NCBI GenBank assembly: GCA_022563055.1
Contig: JADFOB010000118.1
Coordinates: forward strand, 1 to 5,396
Length of the DNA stretch: 5,396 nt
Direction of reading: 5' to 3'
DNA from: Planctomycetota bacterium
Lineage (GTDB): Bacteria > Planctomycetota > Phycisphaerae > UBA1845
Part shown: piece by piece, positions 1 through 5,184 of the stretch
How the letters are laid out: each line of letters starts with the position of its first letter
How positions within the stretch are numbered: the stretch's first letter is position 1
Notes under the pieces: generated by a model
Told to the model about the DNA's origin: nothing
Databases searched by the model: none
Seen by the model: the letters and a program-made list of their open reading frames with translations, nothing else
Program-made: the position numbers and the translations under genes

Positions 1-1032
1 ACCCAGTTGCCCGCGCGGATTCTCCGTCTCCACGTAGACTTCGTCAGCCGCCAGCTTCAACCCCTTCATCTTCTTCGCTAGAATATCACCGGGTTCAAGT
101 CCGTCGAGCGCCTGGCGAATGATCCGGATCGACTGCCACATCTCCAACACGCGCACATAATACCGGTTCCAACAGTCGCCGACCTCCACGCCCGCCGGTG
201 TCCCATCCGTCCCGCCGGGCAGGCCGATCGGAATGTCGAAGTCGTACGTCTCATAGCCGTCGTACGGCATCACCTTGCGCAAATCCCACCGGATGCCCGA
301 CGCGCGAAGCACCGGACCCGTCAGGCCAAAGGCGATCGCATCCTCCACGCTGATCACGCCGATTGCGGCTGTACGCTTGACGAAAATGTGGTTGAAGCTC
401 AGCAGCTTGTTGTAGTCGTCGATCTTGGGCTCGAAAAAGTCGAGGAATTCCTCGCACCGCTCGACCCACCCGTCGGGGAGATCGTCTCGGACTCCACCCA
501 CGGTGATGTAGCTGTAGGTCAACCGGGCGCCGCACATGGCCTCGAACAGGTCGAGGATCATTTCACGCTCGCGGAAACACCAGGTGAACGGCGTGAACGC
601 ACCCAGATCCAGGCCGTACGTGCCGATCGAGACCAGGTGTGACGCTATTCGATTCAACTCCACAGCGAGGACACGAAGCCTCTGAGCACGCAGCGGAACC
701 TCGATGCCGTTAAGTCGTTCCACCGCAATGGCGAAAGCCTGGTTGTTGTTCATCCCCGCGAGGTAGTCCATGCGATCCGTGTAGGGGATGAACTGAATCG
801 GGGGCAGGTTCTCGCCGATCTTCTCCGCACAACGATGCAGGTAGCCGATATGCGGAACCGCCTCGAGCACCATCTCACCGTCCGTACGCAAGACGAGTCG
901 CAGCACGCCGTGCGTGGACGGGTGCTGGGGGCCCATGTTGACCACCATCTCTTCGGTCTTGAGATCACCCTGCTCGACGCGATCAAAATCGATCAGAACG
1001 TCCGGGGCGGATTGCAATACGGTCTCTGCCAT
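1..1032 (-). CDS. nuoD: NADH-quinone oxidoreductase subunit D (49-kDa type), 3' end cut by window edge
   Basis: This is the 49-kDa subunit of complex I, which forms the quinone-reduction pocket with NuoB at the cytoplasmic face of the membrane. I translated it directly: 344 codons from an ATG to the left edge with no stop, so perhaps 50-60 C-terminal residues are missing. The N-terminus carries the invariant GPQHPSTHG (residues 34-42) and later TDRMDYL (85-91). By alignment from memory with Thermus Nqo4, His41 and Tyr90 match the quinone head-group ligands His38 and Tyr87. Other family blocks are PHIGYLHR (60-67), a FREREMILDLFE helix, GLTGPVLRASG, and ENPRGQLG (337-344) at the edge. The segment between LEPG (312-315) and EVYVETENPRG is only about 15 residues, about 25 shorter than in Thermus or E. 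coli type proteins. It starts 34 bp after nuoC; the ribosome site is weak (AGG about 5 nt upstream), so coupling to nuoC is likely. Confidence 0.97.
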   Translation of the reverse strand, partial: MAETVLQSAPDVLIDFDRVEQGDLKTEEMVVNMGPQHPSTHGVLRLVLRTDGEMVLEAVPHIGYLHRCAEKIGENLPPIQFIPYTDRMDYLAGMNNNQAFAIAVERLNGIEVPLRAQRLRVLAVELNRIASHLVSIGTYGLDLGAFTPFTWCFREREMILDLFEAMCGARLTYSYITVGGVRDDLPDGWVERCEEFLDFFEPKIDDYNKLLSFNHIFVKRTAAIGVISVEDAIAFGLTGPVLRASGIRWDLRKVMPYDGYETYDFDIPIGLPGGTDGTPAGVEVGDCWNRYYVRVLEMWQSIRIIRQALDGLEPGDILAKKMKGLKLAADEVYVETENPRGQLG

Positions 1033-1047
1033 AGTCGCCTGTGACTA

Positions 1048-1065
1048 CGTGCCTCTTGCGGCACG
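1048..1065 (-). other. Hairpin in the nuoC-nuoD spacer
   Basis: A perfect 6-bp stem (cgtgcc/ggcacg) with a 6-nt loop starts one base after the nuoC stop and ends 15 bases before the nuoD start. No T-run follows, so it is not an intrinsic terminator. It could stabilise the mRNA end or tune nuoD translation, but its short stem may also be chance in GC-rich DNA. Confidence 0.35.
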
Positions 1066-1066
1066 C

Positions 1067-1600
1067 TCAGTGTTTCGGGTTTGTCAGCCCATACTCCGTG
1101 GTGGCCGGAATCCCGTGGTAAGCGAGCGGGAATTCATAGTCTTTCCGCAGCGGATGACCTTCCCAATCATCAGGGCAGAGGATCCGGCGGAGGTCCGGGT
1201 GGTCGCTGAACTTAATGCCCATCAGGTCGAATGCCTCGCGTTCGTGCCAGTCCGCCGCCGGCCAGACCTTCGCGACGGATGGAATCAACGGATCGTCGCG
1301 ATCGGTTACCACGCGAACGCAAAACTCGCGCGTCGTCCGAATCAGCTTCCCCAACTCCTCGGTCGACACGTACATCAGGTCATAGACGCACGCGAGTTTA
1401 GAGTCCTCGCTGAGGTCCAGCGACGAGATCGAGCGGAGCAGGTTGAAACGCAGGCGCGTGTCGTCCCGAAGGAAGAAGGCCACCTCGACCCACCGATCCG
1501 CTGCGACCTGTACGTACGGATGCTGCCCGCCGCCGACCACCTTTTCGATGGCCTCGCCGAACTGCGCCTTGAGCAGACTGCTTAGCTTCTCAAAAACCAA
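1067..1600 (-). CDS. nuoC: NADH-quinone oxidoreductase subunit C (30-kDa type)
   Basis: This is the 30-kDa subunit of complex I, a scaffold protein of the peripheral arm that packs against NuoD and carries no cofactor. With the start chosen here it has 177 residues. The family signature is clear near the C-terminus: [12 protein letters not shown] (residues 120-131), HPDLRRIL (134-141), then [15 protein letters not shown] (144-158). The N-terminus reads (M)[17 protein letters not shown], a normal opening for the family. I chose TTG as start because AGGAAG sits 7 nt upstream. An in-frame ATG at 1654 would add 18 residues rich in Arg and Pro that do not resemble the family, has only a poor ribosome site, and lies inside a 15-bp tandem repeat. 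It is a separate gene, not fused to nuoD as in E. coli NuoCD. Gene identity is firm; the start is probable. Confidence 0.96.
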   Translation of the reverse strand: MVFEKLSSLLKAQFGEAIEKVVGGGQHPYVQVAADRWVEVAFFLRDDTRLRFNLLRSISSLDLSEDSKLACVYDLMYVSTEELGKLIRTTREFCVRVVTDRDDPLIPSVAKVWPAADWHEREAFDLMGIKFSDHPDLRRILCPDDWEGHPLRKDYEFPLAYHGIPATTEYGLTNPKH

Positions 1601-1607
1601 ACGTTCT

Positions 1608-1613
1608 CTTCCT
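1608..1613 (-). promoter_or_regulatory. Ribosome binding site deciding the nuoC start
   Basis: AGGAAG on the minus strand, 7 nt upstream of the TTG at 1600-1598. It is the only good Shine-Dalgarno match near either candidate start and is the main reason for preferring TTG over the ATG at 1654-1652. Confidence 0.6.
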
Positions 1614-1642
1614 TCTTGCCGCAGCCTGGTCGGCCGCGGTTT

Positions 1643-1672
1643 GGCCGGTCGCATTCCGGCCGGTCGTATTCT
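1643..1672. repeat. 15-bp imperfect tandem duplication
   Basis: Two adjacent 15-bp units, ggccggtcgcattcc and ggccggtcgtattct, agree at 13 of 15 positions. The alternative ATG of nuoC lies inside the first unit. The duplication abuts the hairpin and REP-like block to its right and appears to be the nuoC-proximal end of one composite intergenic repeat. Confidence 0.75.
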
Positions 1673-1673
1673 G

Positions 1674-1714
1674 GTGCCACTGCTGTGTCAGCAGTGCCAT
1701 GGCTAGCCCATGGC
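1674..1714. repeat. Two consecutive hairpins in the nuoB-nuoC spacer
   Basis: The first hairpin has a perfect 8-bp stem (cactgctg/cagcagtg, 1678-1685 with 1689-1696) around a tgt loop, extended past one C-C mismatch by two or three further pairs. The second (1696-1714) has a perfect 7-bp stem gccatgg/ccatggc with a 5-nt ctagc loop. They share base 1696, so the outer parts of both cannot form at once. The motif looks like a dispersed intergenic repeat, but only a genome search could show that. Confidence 0.65.
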
Positions 1715-1716
1715 CC

Positions 1717-1803
1717 GAGCCGCGGGCTTTAGCCCGCGCGATGCCCGGATCGTCGTGGCGTCGGCGACTCTCGTGGTTTCGCGCAGGCTAAAGCCTGCGG
1801 CTC
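1717..1803. repeat. REP-like inverted palindrome pair (REPIN-like element) between nuoB and nuoC
   Basis: Two palindromes, 1717-1738 and 1782-1803, lie in opposite orientation and are near-perfect reverse complements of each other. Their cores are cgcgggct-tt-agcccgcg and cgcaggct-aa-agcctgcg, each an 8-bp stem with a 2-nt loop. They differ by two substitutions that preserve each stem (G-C in one, A-T in the other). The complementarity runs on into 1739-1741 and 1779-1781, giving 25-bp arms around a 37-nt centre. This is the architecture of REPINs, inverted REP pairs mobilised in trans by RAYT (IS200-like tyrosine) transposases. No transposase is present in the window, and the classical GTAG/GGAG tetranucleotide next to the hairpin is not obvious, hence REP-like. 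An 11-bp direct repeat, gatcgtcgtgg, occurs at 1748-1758 and again at 1805-1815. The block separates two genes of one operon. Confidence 0.8.
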
Positions 1804-1817
1804 AGATCGTCGTGGAA

Positions 1818-1832
1818 CCTGTGAAACACAGG
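1818..1832 (-). other. Small hairpin just after the nuoB stop
   Basis: A perfect 6-bp stem (cctgtg/cacagg) with a 3-nt loop lies one base beyond the nuoB stop codon. There is no T-tract on the minus strand, so it is not a convincing intrinsic terminator. It could protect the 3' end of the nuoIAB transcript segment if the mRNA is processed in the repeat block. Confidence 0.4.
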
Positions 1833-1833
1833 A

Positions 1834-2352
1834 TTAGCTCAGCGCGGTCTCCTTCACCTTCGTCATCAGGGTCTTCGCCCTGGTCTGACGGCGAATCATA
1901 TCCTGAAGACGCATCAAGCCTTCCAAGAGTGCCTCGGGGCGCGGCGGGCAGCCCGGCACGTAGACGTCGACCGGAACCACCAGGTCCACGCCCTTAACCA
2001 CATGATACCCATGCTTGAAGTAAGGGCCTCCGCCGATCGTGCAGGCACCCATGGCCATCACATACTTCGGCTCGGGCATCTGGTTGTAGAGTCGCTTGAC
2101 CCGGCTCGCCATCTTATAGGTCACCGTTCCCGCGACGATCATCAAGTCTGCCTGGCGCGGGCTCGCGCGAAACGCCCCGGCGCCGAACCGGTCGAAGTCA
2201 AAGCGCGACGCGCCCGTGGCCATCATCTCGATGGCACAGCACGCCAATCCGAACGTCATCGGCCAGATGCTGTTGCTGCGACCCCAGTTGATCGCCCAAT
2301 CGAGCGAGGTGACCATCAGTCCCTCCTCGAAGCGATTTTCGATCCAACTCAT
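1834..2352 (-). CDS. nuoB: NADH-quinone oxidoreductase subunit B (PSST type)
   Basis: NuoB holds iron-sulfur cluster N2, the last electron carrier before quinone in complex I, and forms the quinone pocket with NuoD. The 172-residue protein has the four expected N2 ligands: adjacent Cys38-Cys39 in [11 protein letters not shown], Cys104 in [10 protein letters not shown], and Cys135 in [14 protein letters not shown]. The [20 protein letters not shown] block (54-73) is typical of the family, and the length is normal. Its ATG overlaps the nuoA stop by four bases (ATGA), and AGGGGA lies 6 nt upstream, so translation is both coupled and independently well supported. The downstream spacer to nuoC is unusually long and filled with repeats. 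Identity is firm. Confidence 0.98.
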   Translation of the reverse strand: MSWIENRFEEGLMVTSLDWAINWGRSNSIWPMTFGLACCAIEMMATGASRFDFDRFGAGAFRASPRQADLMIVAGTVTYKMASRVKRLYNQMPEPKYVMAMGACTIGGGPYFKHGYHVVKGVDLVVPVDVYVPGCPPRPEALLEGLMRLQDMIRRQTRAKTLMTKVKETALS

Positions 2353-2912
2353 TGCAAATCCCCTGCGCGGTCCACCGCCGCCTCCGACAATCTCGCCTCA
2401 TTCGCGTCGCCCGACCCGGCTGACTCCAACACCGATGACCGCTCCCGTGGCCGCTCTTGCGCGCTGCTCGCGCGAACCCACTCCAGATAACCCGACTTCC
2501 ATTCATACAGAAACGGAATCGCGATCAGCAGGAAGAACACCAGAAAAGCCCAAAACGCCGGCGTGCCAAGCTCCTTGAACACGACCGCCCAGGGCCAGAG
2601 CAGCGCGACCTCGACGTCAAACACGATAAAGACCAGCGCAACCGTATAAAACCGCAAATCGAACTGGACCCAGCTATCCCCGATGGCCGGCTCGCCGCAC
2701 TCGTAGGGCGCCGCCTTTTCCGGATGTGCCATTGTCGGACGTATGAGCCGACCGACGCACAACCCGGCGAACGCCATCAGGAAGCCAGCCAGGGCAAACA
2801 ACGCGATCCCCGTCACCAACTCGATATTGGTGTTCCCGTACACGCCGGCTGCTGCGAGCGGTTCAACGTTCGCGTGTAGCACGTCCATATTCGAGATCGC
2901 CACGGGATTCAT
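2349..2912 (-). CDS. nuoA: NADH-quinone oxidoreductase subunit A (ND3 type), with long C-terminal tail
   Basis: NuoA is the ND3 homologue, a three-helix membrane subunit at the junction of the membrane and peripheral arms, near the quinone entrance. Predicted helices are about residues 31-54, 88-112 and 117-136. The loop after helix 1 carries APYECGEP (68-75), the conserved Cys-containing ND3 loop, and helix 2 carries FDVEVALL (98-105), whose Asp99 and Glu101 match the conserved acidic pair of the family. At 187 residues it is longer than the usual 120-140: after the normal end ([10 protein letters not shown], 136-145) comes a tail of about 42 charged, Ser/Ala/Glu/Arg-rich residues, and there are about 30 residues before helix 1. 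Met9 is an alternative start. GGAG lies 11 nt upstream of the ATG, rather far, which fits coupling to the preceding reading frame. Identity is firm. Confidence 0.97.
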   Translation of the reverse strand: MNPVAISNMDVLHANVEPLAAAGVYGNTNIELVTGIALFALAGFLMAFAGLCVGRLIRPTMAHPEKAAPYECGEPAIGDSWVQFDLRFYTVALVFIVFDVEVALLWPWAVVFKELGTPAFWAFLVFFLLIAIPFLYEWKSGYLEWVRASSAQERPRERSSVLESAGSGDANEARLSEAAVDRAGDLQ

Positions 2913-2944
2913 GATCCGAAATTCTCCACGGCTTCACCAGCCAT
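2909..2944 (-). CDS. Possible 11-codon coupling mini-ORF between nuoI and nuoA
   Basis: The frame encodes [11 protein letters not shown]. Its ATG overlaps the nuoI stop (TGATG), and its TGA overlaps the nuoA ATG (ATGA). It therefore bridges the 31-bp gap exactly, so that a ribosome ending nuoI could reinitiate, translate 11 codons and deliver itself to the nuoA start. The peptide itself has no recognisable function. The double overlap is seen directly; the coupling role is inference, and the frame may be fortuitous. Confidence 0.35.
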   Translation of the reverse strand: MAGEAVENFGS

Positions 2945-3585
2945 CACTTTGCCTTGGCAGGCGTGGACGACTGCAGCGCGCTGAGCATCGCCTCGCGCCG
3001 TCGCTCCGCTTGACCTGTGAGCTTGTCCTCGGAATGCTCGAACTCCACCCACGATTCCTTGGTCTTTTTGGCCCACTCCGCCATCTCGGGCTTTTGCATC
3101 CAAAGAGGCTGCGGCGTTTGCAGGCCCTTCGCCGCAAGATCGGTAAACTCGACGATCATGTCCTCACGCGTGTAACCGGACAGGTCGTGGACGTTGCCCA
3201 TGTGGATACAGTCGGTCGGGCACGGATCCACACATAGTGCGCAGAACATGCACTTTGCATAGTCGATCGCATAGCGCGTCATCGCACCGCCGACGGCTAT
3301 CCCCGTCTTCTTGTCGATCTTTCGCGGAGCGGATTTCTCGATGTAGATACAATCGACGGGGCACGCCTTGGCACACAGGTCACACGCGATGCACTTCTCG
3401 ATCTCGAAGAAGTGGATCCCACGATACCGCGCCTGGATGACCGGCGCAACGTCGGGATACTGGACCGTCACCGTCTTGGCGAAGCAATACTTCAGCGAGA
3501 GCCGCATGCCGACCGAAATCGAGTAGACGGTCAGCCAGATGTTGCGGAAGTAGTCACGAATCGGGTTCACTGCTGTCTCATCCAT
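2944..3585 (-). CDS. nuoI: NADH-quinone oxidoreductase subunit I (TYKY/23-kDa type)
   Basis: NuoI is an 8Fe ferredoxin-like subunit carrying clusters N6a and N6b, which pass electrons to N2 in NuoB. The 213-residue protein starts with an amphipathic segment (GMRLSLKYCFAKTVTVQYP, 26-44) typical of NuoI, followed by two CxxCxxCxxxCP motifs: Cys65, 68, 71, 75 (CIACDLCAKACPVDC) and Cys112, 115, 118, 122 (CMFCALCVDPCPTDC). Each motif has a further Cys (79 and 126) after CPxD. RYRG (53-56) before the first motif is a family hallmark. After the second cluster there is a long charged tail ending SSTPAKAK. GGAG lies 5 nt before the ATG. It is the first gene of this nuo cluster, an unusual place, since nuoI normally follows nuoH. 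A 31-bp gap, bridged by an 11-codon frame, leads to nuoA. Confidence 0.97.
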   Translation of the reverse strand: MDETAVNPIRDYFRNIWLTVYSISVGMRLSLKYCFAKTVTVQYPDVAPVIQARYRGIHFFEIEKCIACDLCAKACPVDCIYIEKSAPRKIDKKTGIAVGGAMTRYAIDYAKCMFCALCVDPCPTDCIHMGNVHDLSGYTREDMIVEFTDLAAKGLQTPQPLWMQKPEMAEWAKKTKESWVEFEHSEDKLTGQAERRREAMLSALQSSTPAKAK

Positions 3586-3927
3586 GATCGCTCCGGGACC
3601 GATCCCGAACAGACCCGCTCCTGGGTGACCTCAGGCGGATCCAAGTTTCCCAGGTCCGGTTCATCTCGAGTGTCGGTCGAGTGCCGGACCGCACGCCTCG
3701 GTACGCCACCCGACCACGCGTTGGGATTCTAGTACCCAGGGACGCCCACCGCAACGGGCCTACCGCGGGTGTATCGACACAATCAAATGTAGTCGTGACG
3801 ATCACCCTACCCTGAGCCGCAGGTTCAGGACATGTTTAGCGTGTAGCGTCCGCCCCCCTGGCGGCCGTAGAGCACCGGAAAACGTGGATTCGGGAAACGC
3901 CGTTGAGTTCTTCAACCGGTTCATGGG
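3586..3927. other. Intergenic region between cinA and the nuo operon
   Basis: This 342-bp stretch has no credible gene on either strand. It contains a candidate minus-strand promoter and a leader of roughly 135 nt before nuoI, including a possible long-range pairing cctggg/cccagg (3650-3617) and small GC stems. On the cinA side there are weak stems (for example gttga/tcaac, around 3902-3916) but no stem followed by a T-run, so I find no clear terminator for cinA. Confidence 0.7.
3726..3754 (-). promoter_or_regulatory. Candidate sigma-70-type promoter for the nuo operon
   Basis: On the minus strand, TTGCGG (3754-3749) and TAGAAT (3731-3726) are separated by exactly 17 bp. The -10 element matches TATAAT at five of six positions and the -35 matches TTGACA at three of six. 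Transcription would start near 3719, giving a leader of about 135 nt before nuoI. It is the best match I found by eye in the gap, but promoter consensus in this organism is unknown. Confidence 0.4.
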
Positions 3928-5184
3928 TCATGGTTCGCCGACACCGTGCAGGCTAAGTCTTAGCAGATTCAGCGCTGCCTTGCAGCTTCGATCCCGGATC
4001 TCCGCCCGGCTCAGATGCTCTCCCAAGAGGATCCGCCGTGTAATCACGCCGTCCGCATCAGCGAGGGCAAGGAAAACAAGGCCAACCGGCTTGGTCGGGG
4101 GATCCCCGCCGGCGGGACCGGCGATTCCCGTGATGGCCAGCGCAATGTCCGTCCCGCTATTTTCCCGGCATCCGCAGGCCATCGCCCGCACAACCGGTTC
4201 ACTGACCGCTCCGCAGGTCGCAATGAGATCGCCTCCAACGCCCAGAAGCTCCGTCTTGGCCTCGTTCGAGTAGACCACGTAGCCCCGGATGAAGTAGCTA
4301 CTGCTCCCTGGAACGTCGGTCAGTCGTTTCGCCAGCAAGCCTCCCGTGCACGACTCAGCCGTCGACACCGTCCGCTGCTGCTCCGTCAATTCGTCGGCCA
4401 CGACTACTTGGAGAGTCTGATCTCCTTGGCCAAAGACGCTCCTGCCAAGCCGCGATCGGATTGCATCCAGGTCCGCGTCAAGGAGACGACGCGCCTCGTC
4501 CTGATCGCCTGCCCGAGCCACAACCCGCACGGAGATGATCCCATCCGACGCCGTCGTCCCCACCAGCGGGTTCCGGGTCCGATCCATCATCTCCCCGAGC
4601 AACTCACCGATCTTGGCTTCACTGATCCCGCAGAGCAGCAGCCTTTCCATCGCCGTCGCTCGCCCACTGGCCACCTGGCTCAGGATGGGCACGATGGCCG
4701 TCTGGAACATGGCTTTCATCTCCGCGGGCACGCCGGGGAGGGCAAAGAGTCGCTGCCGAGGACGACAGCAATAGATGCCCGGCGCGGTGCCCCGCTCGTT
4801 CGGGATGACGTCGCAGCCTCGCGGAATCAGCGCCTGGACTCTGTTGGACGCCGGCATCGCCCGTGGCCACCGCGCAAAAAAAGCCTCGATTTGTGCAAGC
4901 GCTTCGGGATGCTCTTCGAGCCGCTCACCCAGCGCGGAGGCCAGGGCCTCGCGTGTGATGTCGTCCATCGTGGGGCCAAGCCCGCCCGTGACTACGACCG
5001 TGCCGGCTTCATCCATCGCCCTGCGGATCGCACGCGCAAGACGGGTTGTGTCGTCGCCAACGGTTACGTGCTCCACGACATCGAGCCCGAGCTGCGAAAG
5101 CTCGACGGACAGCCACACCGCATTCGTGTCGACGCATTGTCCCGTCGTTAGCTCGGTCCCGACACTGATCACGATGGCATGCAC
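3928..5184 (-). CDS. cinA: CinA family protein: ADP-ribose pyrophosphatase-like / NMN deamidase
   Basis: This is a full-length two-domain CinA of 418 residues, a normal length. The N-terminal domain (about 1-170) is the MoCF-like COG1058 fold, with VGTELTTGQCVDTNA (8-22), GGLGPTMDDITREAL (67-81), NERGTAPGI (129-137) and LPGVPAEMKAMF (149-160). In characterised CinA proteins this domain hydrolyses ADP-ribose. The C-terminal domain (about 257-415) is the PncC type NMN deamidase, which converts nicotinamide mononucleotide to nicotinate mononucleotide for NAD salvage. It shows TAESCTGGLLA (275-285, with the conserved Ser278), GYVVYSNEAK (301-310, Lys310) and ITGIAGPAGG (351-360). The start is GTG, chosen because it places GTEL at the usual distance from the N-terminus; an ATG four bases downstream is out of frame. 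No clear ribosome site precedes it. A cytosolic role is expected. The name comes from competence-induced genes in Gram-positives; nothing here indicates a competence role. Confidence 0.96.
   Translation of the reverse strand: MHAIVISVGTELTTGQCVDTNAVWLSVELSQLGLDVVEHVTVGDDTTRLARAIRRAMDEAGTVVVTGGLGPTMDDITREALASALGERLEEHPEALAQIEAFFARWPRAMPASNRVQALIPRGCDVIPNERGTAPGIYCCRPRQRLFALPGVPAEMKAMFQTAIVPILSQVASGRATAMERLLLCGISEAKIGELLGEMMDRTRNPLVGTTASDGIISVRVVARAGDQDEARRLLDADLDAIRSRLGRSVFGQGDQTLQVVVADELTEQQRTVSTAESCTGGLLAKRLTDVPGSSSYFIRGYVVYSNEAKTELLGVGGDLIATCGAVSEPVVRAMACGCRENSGTDIALAITGIAGPAGGDPPTKPVGLVFLALADADGVITRRILLGEHLSRAEIRDRSCKAALNLLRLSLHGVGEP

Noticed and set aside
914..1585. A 223-codon plus-strand frame over nuoC and the start of nuoD
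   Set aside because: It lies antisense to two firmly identified genes and shows no family resemblance.
1643..1803. CRISPR-like array
   Set aside because: The repeats are one tandem duplication and one inverted pair, without regularly spaced direct repeats and unique spacers, and no cas gene is present.
1710..1997. A plus-strand frame crossing the REP-like block into nuoB
   Set aside because: It is composed of translated palindromes and antisense nuoB sequence, with no independent coding evidence.
3841..3927. Intrinsic terminator after cinA
   Set aside because: There are weak stems, including ccgcc/ggcgg, but none is followed by a T-run on the minus strand.
4015..5151. A 378-codon open frame on the plus strand, antisense to cinA
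   Set aside because: cinA on the minus strand has full-length family motifs. The antisense frame is rich in Arg/His/Pro, has no recognisable domain, and is the usual by-product of GC-rich codon use.
5178..5180. ATG as the cinA start
   Set aside because: It is out of frame with cinA; the in-frame start at the expected distance from the GTEL motif is the GTG at 5184-5182.
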